A stretch of DNA of 59,697 nucleotides from Acanthamoeba castellanii str. Neff (lineage: Eukaryota > Discosea > Longamoebia > Acanthamoebidae): NCBI RefSeq assembly GCF_000313135.1, contig NW_004457291.1, positions 68,183-127,879 on the forward strand. The letters are read 5' to 3'. Under the pieces are notes generated by a model. That model saw only the letters and a program-made list of their open reading frames with translations, had not been told where the DNA came from and made no database searches. The stretch's first letter is position 1. Every line of letters begins with the position of its first letter. The position numbers were made by a program, and so were the translations under genes. Below are positions 55,331 to 59,697 of the stretch, one piece after another.

Positions 55331-57834
55331 ATGGCCCTCACGATGCTCGTAGCCGCGGCTGTTGCTGCCTGCCTCCTTGTTTTCCTGCTGATGCTCAACC
55401 GCACCAGAGCCCAGGTAAGTCCCCTTCTCCTCGGTCTTCATCAAAGCAAGGTTGTACGAGGCTCACTCCCAAAGAAGAAGCAGGCCTCTTCTCTGCTAAG
55501 AGAGCCGCCCAACGCCACTGCAGGGCTGCCTGTCGTGGGACCGCTGATTGCGTTCTCCACCACCCCACGACAATTCCTTACTCACGCCTACAAGGAGGTA
55601 CTCGCCCCCCCCCTCCCCTAGTACCCCATTCAGTTTGGGAGGGCTCATAAGTCCAGAGCCGTGTGTCCTTTGGCTAACCACACAGCCTAACCCTCGTTCT
55701 CCGACCATGGTAGCTGGGTCAAACGTTCACGTTGGACCTGCTGGTCTCGAAGATAACCGTCATCATGGGCCGCGAGGGAAGCAAGCAGTTCTTTGAGGTC
55801 CCTGACCAAGTGCTCGACTTCAATAAGTAAGTGCTTAGTTCCTCCATTTGAGGGCTGGGTTGTGTGTTATTCTGTGGTGTTTGCGAAGGGCTAACCACAC
55901 ACGTGCCGTTCCATTTCCCTAAAAGGGCCATCGCTGTTGTTGCGCAAAACGTGCTCGGCACGAAGGGCTTCGCCGACAGCGAGTGGCTCGCCAAGTCGCC
56001 CGGCTACGTGGCCCAGGTGGGTGGTCATGCCTAGCACCGGTGCACCAGTGATTACACGGAACAATTTACACTGACCCGAATCACATGCGTGTTGCTGTGG
56101 CTTGGGTCCTCAGGGCTTCATGCGTCACGACAAGCTCAACAACTACAGCCTGGTTATCCAGGAGGAGGTTACCAAGCACATGCAGCAGTGGTACGCCCAA
56201 CCTACACTGACCACCTCTTCAATTGTATGTATCGAGGTGGCCTGATTCATCGCCATCAATCCCGCCAGGTTCAAGGAGGAGAAGGTGGACATCTTCGAGG
56301 TCATGTCGCACTTGGTCACGTGCATCAACATCCGGTGTATTCTGGGCGAAAAGGCCTACAAGGACCACGCCGACGAGATCTCCCGCATCTACTTCCAGCT
56401 GGAGAACAACGGTATGGACTCTCCGCTCTGCGCTTCAATACCACCATCACATATCTTCACGAATTGCTTGCGGCCTGGGTGACGCACTGCAGCCGTGAAC
56501 ACGTTTTCGATGATGTTTCCCAACCTGCCGAGTCCCACCAAGATCAAGAACGAGAAGGCCAGGGAAAGACTGGTCGAAATCATCACCAATCTTCTCACTT
56601 CGGACGAAGGAAAGGTACAGCTGCCTCGACCTCAGGTGCCTCCCGCCCGTGCGTGCGGCGCTCACTTCCTCGTTCTGTTACATTAAACAGGAGGCCAAGG
56701 ACTACGTGGCCATGATCTACCAGAGCGAAGGCGACAACCATGCCATCATCAACTACGTCGTGCATGGCCTCGGCCTCATGTTCGGCGCTCACACCAACAC
56801 TGGTACTATTGTGATCTTGTCCTGGTACCATTTTCACAGTTGGCCTATTCTGATCCTCTGTATCATTTGTGGCGTCGACGCTCAGCTGGCACGTTGGGCT
56901 GGGTCACTGCTGAATGGGCCAACGACAAGGCTCTGAGGTGCGACACAGAGGGTGACTTGTCATGTTATCCTCCATCACCGGTCACTCACGCCTGGTCGCG
57001 CTTTCTGCAGGGATAAGGCAAGGAAGGAGCAGGAGCAGCTCGCCGCCGAATTGGGCGAGGAGGCCGAGCAGATGTCGTCCAAGTTCATCTCCCAACTGAA
57101 CTACATGGACGCCTGCATGAAGGAGAGCGTGCGCAAGTACAGCACGCTCCTGCTGGTCCGATTGGCCATGCAGGACGTCTGCTTCACCACTGCTGATGGC
57201 CAAGAGTTCCTCCTCCCCCAGGGTACGCTCCCGCACACCAGAGACTGACGTACAAGGAGAATGCAGGGTCGTGGAATGAACTCACGCTTTCTCTTTCTTC
57301 TTTTACAGGCCGCACAGTGGCATTTTCCCCATTCCTGACGCATTACAACGAGGAAATCTACCCGGACCCCTCCCGCTATGACCCCGAGAGGTTCACCGAC
57401 CTCGAGAGGAAGCTATTCCTCACCAGCAACCGCCATTTCGTCCAGTTTGGTGCTGGTGTACACAAGTGCCCGGTACATCACATCCCTACATTCTCTCATC
57501 GCAATGATGATTGTGTGCCAGCGAGGAGAGGTGATGAGGTAAGGCATCAGTGGTTACTGACGGCGCTCTCATCATCTTGGCCATCAGGGCGAGCGGTTTG
57601 CCAATCTGGTCATCAAGTCCACGCTTTCCCTGGTTCTCCGTTCCAGCCAGTTTGAGCTCGTAGGCGCTGAACTCCAGCCGCCTGACTATCAGAAACAAGC
57701 TGGGACACCAAGCCCTGGTACGCACCATTTCTGTCCTATTGTGTTGGTTCTCTCTGACTCACCCTGCCTTCTTGCTACAACGCTTTGCAGTCGCTCCGAT
57801 CTGGGTGCGATTCCGCCCTACCACTACCGTGTAA
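55331..57834 (+). CDS. Cytochrome P450, CYP51-like
   Basis: A haem monooxygenase anchored in the ER by its N-terminal helix (MALTMLVAAAVAACLLVFLL). Thirteen by-eye exons (55331-55414, 55484-55597, 55714-55826, 55926-56016, 56114-56190, 56269-56411, 56493-56614, 56691-56802, 56886-56937, 57011-57222, 57309-57472, 57588-57717, 57791-57834) give 485 residues, a standard length. Visible motifs are GLPVVGPLIAF after the anchor, I-helix GLMFGAHTNT, K-helix ESVR (ExxR), YDPERF, and haem loop FGAGVHKCPGERF. HT in the I-helix, the -IQEEV- segment and the PDYQ...TPSPVAPIWVRFRP ending recall sterol 14-demethylase, but the CYP51 YxxF/FG B'-C signature is absent. I therefore leave the family open. Confidence 0.88.
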
Positions 57835-58306
57835 GTAGGTTTTGGTGTCGCTCTCATTTCGTCACGCCGCCACTGTCGTTTGCCAGAAGCCAAAACGAAA
57901 AATTAGAACTTTAAATTGTTGTTTGAGAGTTTCCGAAAAATTACAGCGAAATGGACAACGGCGGCAGAGTTGTACACTTTTCAACTTCAGGCCTGCTACA
58001 CGACCGCAGCATTAAACGTTGCCGTGGGGCCGTTTGTCCTCACGCTTGCCTCTTGCCCCACCCCCAACTCGCAGCACCCATAAGGTCGTGAATCTGCAGG
58101 TACGTCTCTATATTACCCCCCCCCCGCTACTTGATGCTTTTTCATTTTTACTGTGCTACTTGGGATAGAGTCGGTGCGTACTACCTGGTTGATATTTTTT
58201 TTAAAAAATGACAAAATTGTTTTTACTTTTATTAATCTCATTGTCGTTTTGATTGTTCGGCCTTAGGTCGGCAGTCTGCTGTGGTGTGCGAAGGGTTGAG
58301 ACACAA
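57835..58306. other. Intergenic region, AT-rich
   Basis: This 472-bp stretch between two same-strand genes has a C9 run near 58118 and a T/A-rich segment at 58190-58230. It should contain the P450 3' UTR and the promoter of the next gene. No reading frame is supported. Confidence 0.4.
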
Positions 58307-59697
58307 ATGGGCAACGAGCACTCGAAGCCGCGCCTACGGCGGCGCTCTACGGTCGGCAGCAACGAGCACCAGGGCAAGCAGGCACGGCACCGGCAAAGGC
58401 GTCAACAGCACCGCGAAAGCGGTGCCCTGTTAGAGGAGGGCTGGGTCATCTTGGACAACGGCGGCAAAGGCCTCAACGACGGCAACGACAGCGTCATCAT
58501 CAGCGTGGCCGCCCTGGAGCCTCTCGGTGGCGATGGCAGTGGTGCCGAGGAGAGCGAAGAGCACCGAGCCGAGCCGAGCCCGAACAAGGAGAAAGGAAAA
58601 GAAAAGGAGAAGGCCAAGGAGAATCGACGTTCTGGCGATGAAGGAGACGCCGGCGGTGTGGGACACAACGATGGCGACGACTTCATCGCTGTGGGAGGTG
58701 ACGATGTGGGAAGCAACAGCGCGGCGGAGAGGAAGGCCAAGGAGCGGAAGGAGGGAGCCAAGGCGAAGAAAGGACACAAGAAAGGCAAGAAGAAAGAGCA
58801 CAAAGAGCACAGAAAGGAAAAGAAGAGCAAGAAGGTGGTCACCACGACGCCGAGAGCGAGTCGCGATGTCGCCGCGGCAGATATCATGCCGGACCACCGC
58901 GGTGGCGTTGAGGGCGAGGTGCACAGAGAGTACGACGACCTCCCAGAGCTCGTGGCAGAGTTCGACGACAACGATGCCGACCGGCTTGGCGACGCTGCAG
59001 CGGTGTCTATTGAAGAGGAGAAGAAAGAAGAGCAGAAGAAGAAGAAGAAGAAGAAGGAAAAAGAAAAGGAGAAGGAACACGATGAGTTCGACATCGTGAG
59101 CGAAGAGGAAAAGAGGAGCGAAGAAGAGAAGGAGTCTGCAGGCTTGGAGCTACTCGTGCCCTCTCCTCTCGCGCCCGGCCAGCACGATCCCCTCGCGGCC
59201 ACCGACGAAGACGACGAGCTAAAGAAGGGAGCCGAGAACATGGACGAATCCTTCATCGAACGCTACCTCGCTCAACTCGTCGAGCCGAGCCCGGACCGAG
59301 CCGCGAAGGAGGAACAGAAGGAGGAACGCGCCTGCCTCTCCTGTGACCGACACTTTCCCGCTTCTTCTCCGGTATGTGGACACGCTCCGCGTGTGCGTGT
59401 GTGCGGTGTTCCGTGTTCCACTGTGCGTGTGGCTTGGTGCGTGTGCGTGTGCGTGTGTTTGCCGATATGTTACTCACGCCAACTCCAAATGTGTGATCTT
59501 CGATGCGGGCATCAGGCGTTCTATCCGCTGGCGAATTGTGTGCATGCCTACTGTATAGATTGCCTCTACAATCACCTCGAGCAGCAGTTGATTCGCATGG
59601 AGGCGGAGAGGGACGACGAGCCGTGCGTCGGAAAGGCCAAGGAGCTCGAGGCCGACGTCGTCTCCGACGATTGGATGGTCGCCCCCAAGCAGCAACG
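58307..59697 (+). CDS. RING-finger protein with N-myristoylation motif (3' end outside window)
   Basis: Exon 1 is 58307-59371 (355 codons); exon 2 starts at 59516 and runs off the window. The N-terminus MGNEHSKPRLRRR fits the M-G-x3-S myristoylation consensus followed by a basic patch, suggesting membrane targeting. The middle is a long charged, low-complexity region (K/E/D runs such as EEKKEEQKKKKKKKEKEKEK). Across the intron the zinc ligands CLSC and C-x-H-x-x-C-x-x-C (LANCVHAYCIDCLYNHLEQQ) form the first part of a RING domain, so this is probably an E3 ubiquitin ligase or RBR-type protein. The remaining ligands lie beyond the edge. The intron (GTATGT...CAG, 59372-59515) happens to stay open in frame; I treat it as intron because of its GTGTGC repeats. 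Confidence 0.72.
   Translation, partial: MGNEHSKPRLRRRSTVGSNEHQGKQARHRQRRQQHRESGALLEEGWVILDNGGKGLNDGNDSVIISVAALEPLGGDGSGAEESEEHRAEPSPNKEKGKEKEKAKENRRSGDEGDAGGVGHNDGDDFIAVGGDDVGSNSAAERKAKERKEGAKAKKGHKKGKKKEHKEHRKEKKSKKVVTTTPRASRDVAAADIMPDHRGGVEGEVHREYDDLPELVAEFDDNDADRLGDAAAVSIEEEKKEEQKKKKKKKEKEKEKEHDEFDIVSEEEKRSEEEKESAGLELLVPSPLAPGQHDPLAATDEDDELKKGAENMDESFIERYLAQLVEPSPDRAAKEEQKEERACLSCDRHFPASSPVCGHAPRVRVCGVPCSTVRVAWCVCVCVCLPICYSRQLQMCDLRCGHQAFYPLANCVHAYCIDCLYNHLEQQLIRMEAERDDEPCVGKAKELEADVVSDDWMVAPKQQ

Noticed and set aside
54373..58306. tRNA or other structural RNA genes in the intergenic regions
   Set aside because: I scanned for cloverleaf-like arms and A/B-box words and found none I could support.
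59372..59515. RING gene as uninterrupted coding sequence to the right edge
   Set aside because: The frame is open, but the segment is GTGTGC-repeat sequence bounded by GTATGT and CAG. Removing it brings the zinc ligands to normal RING spacing.

Overview
The window looks like nuclear DNA of an amoebozoan, most likely Acanthamoeba or a close relative. The basis is a GC-rich genome, genes split by many short GT-AG introns (often with GTACGT/GTACGC donors), RagC-type GTPase and tyrosine-kinase-like (TKL) signalling genes, and a receptor that combines kinase and nucleotidyl-cyclase-like domains. All exon joins given here were made by eye. Their summed coding lengths are divisible by three, except in the partial gene at the left edge and the kinase receptor. 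Each of those two shows an internal one-base frame slip. The organism call is inference. Layout: 142-1544 (+) is the 3' part of a 5'-nucleotidase gene whose introns are CA microsatellites. 1863-3786 (+) is a RagC/D-type GTPase. 3787-6748 is a region of different, lower-GC texture holding exon-like scraps, one decayed reverse-strand reading frame and two weak hypothetical frames. 6749-8080 (-) and 8449-9845 (+) are a divergent pair of small-molecule redox enzymes, a zeta-crystallin-type quinone reductase and an SDR/epimerase-fold protein. 10271-44684 (-) is one enormous gene: 21 exons, a predicted 10,896-residue secreted, single-pass membrane protein made almost entirely of beta-solenoid-like repeats, with EGF-like modules, a LamG-like domain, a von Willebrand D-type domain, a transmembrane helix and a short tail. 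One exon alone is 22,160 bp. To its right come a small secreted Cys/Tyr-rich protein (45652-46825 +), a TLC-domain membrane protein (47134-48409 +), a 104-residue signal-anchor protein (48804-49118 -), the receptor (49530-54372 -), a cytochrome P450 (55331-57834 +) and the 5' part of a RING-finger protein (58307 to the right edge, +). The receptor has a 5'-nucleotidase-like ectodomain that has lost most metal ligands, an EGF-like module, a TM helix, a TKL kinase, a degenerate cyclase-like domain and a second TKL kinase. Two objects stand out. The first is the giant surface protein: autotransporter/filamentous-adhesin-like repeat architecture in a eukaryotic, intron-containing, membrane-anchored form, built as two consecutive solenoid-cap-EGF blocks. 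A role in adhesion or phagocytic recognition is my inference. The second is the receptor, whose pseudo-nucleotidase ectodomain suggests an extracellular nucleotide or nucleoside sensor coupled to two kinases. An active homologue of its ectodomain family lies at the left edge of the same window. A CCAATGGGC-type element recurs upstream of several genes in the right-hand third.
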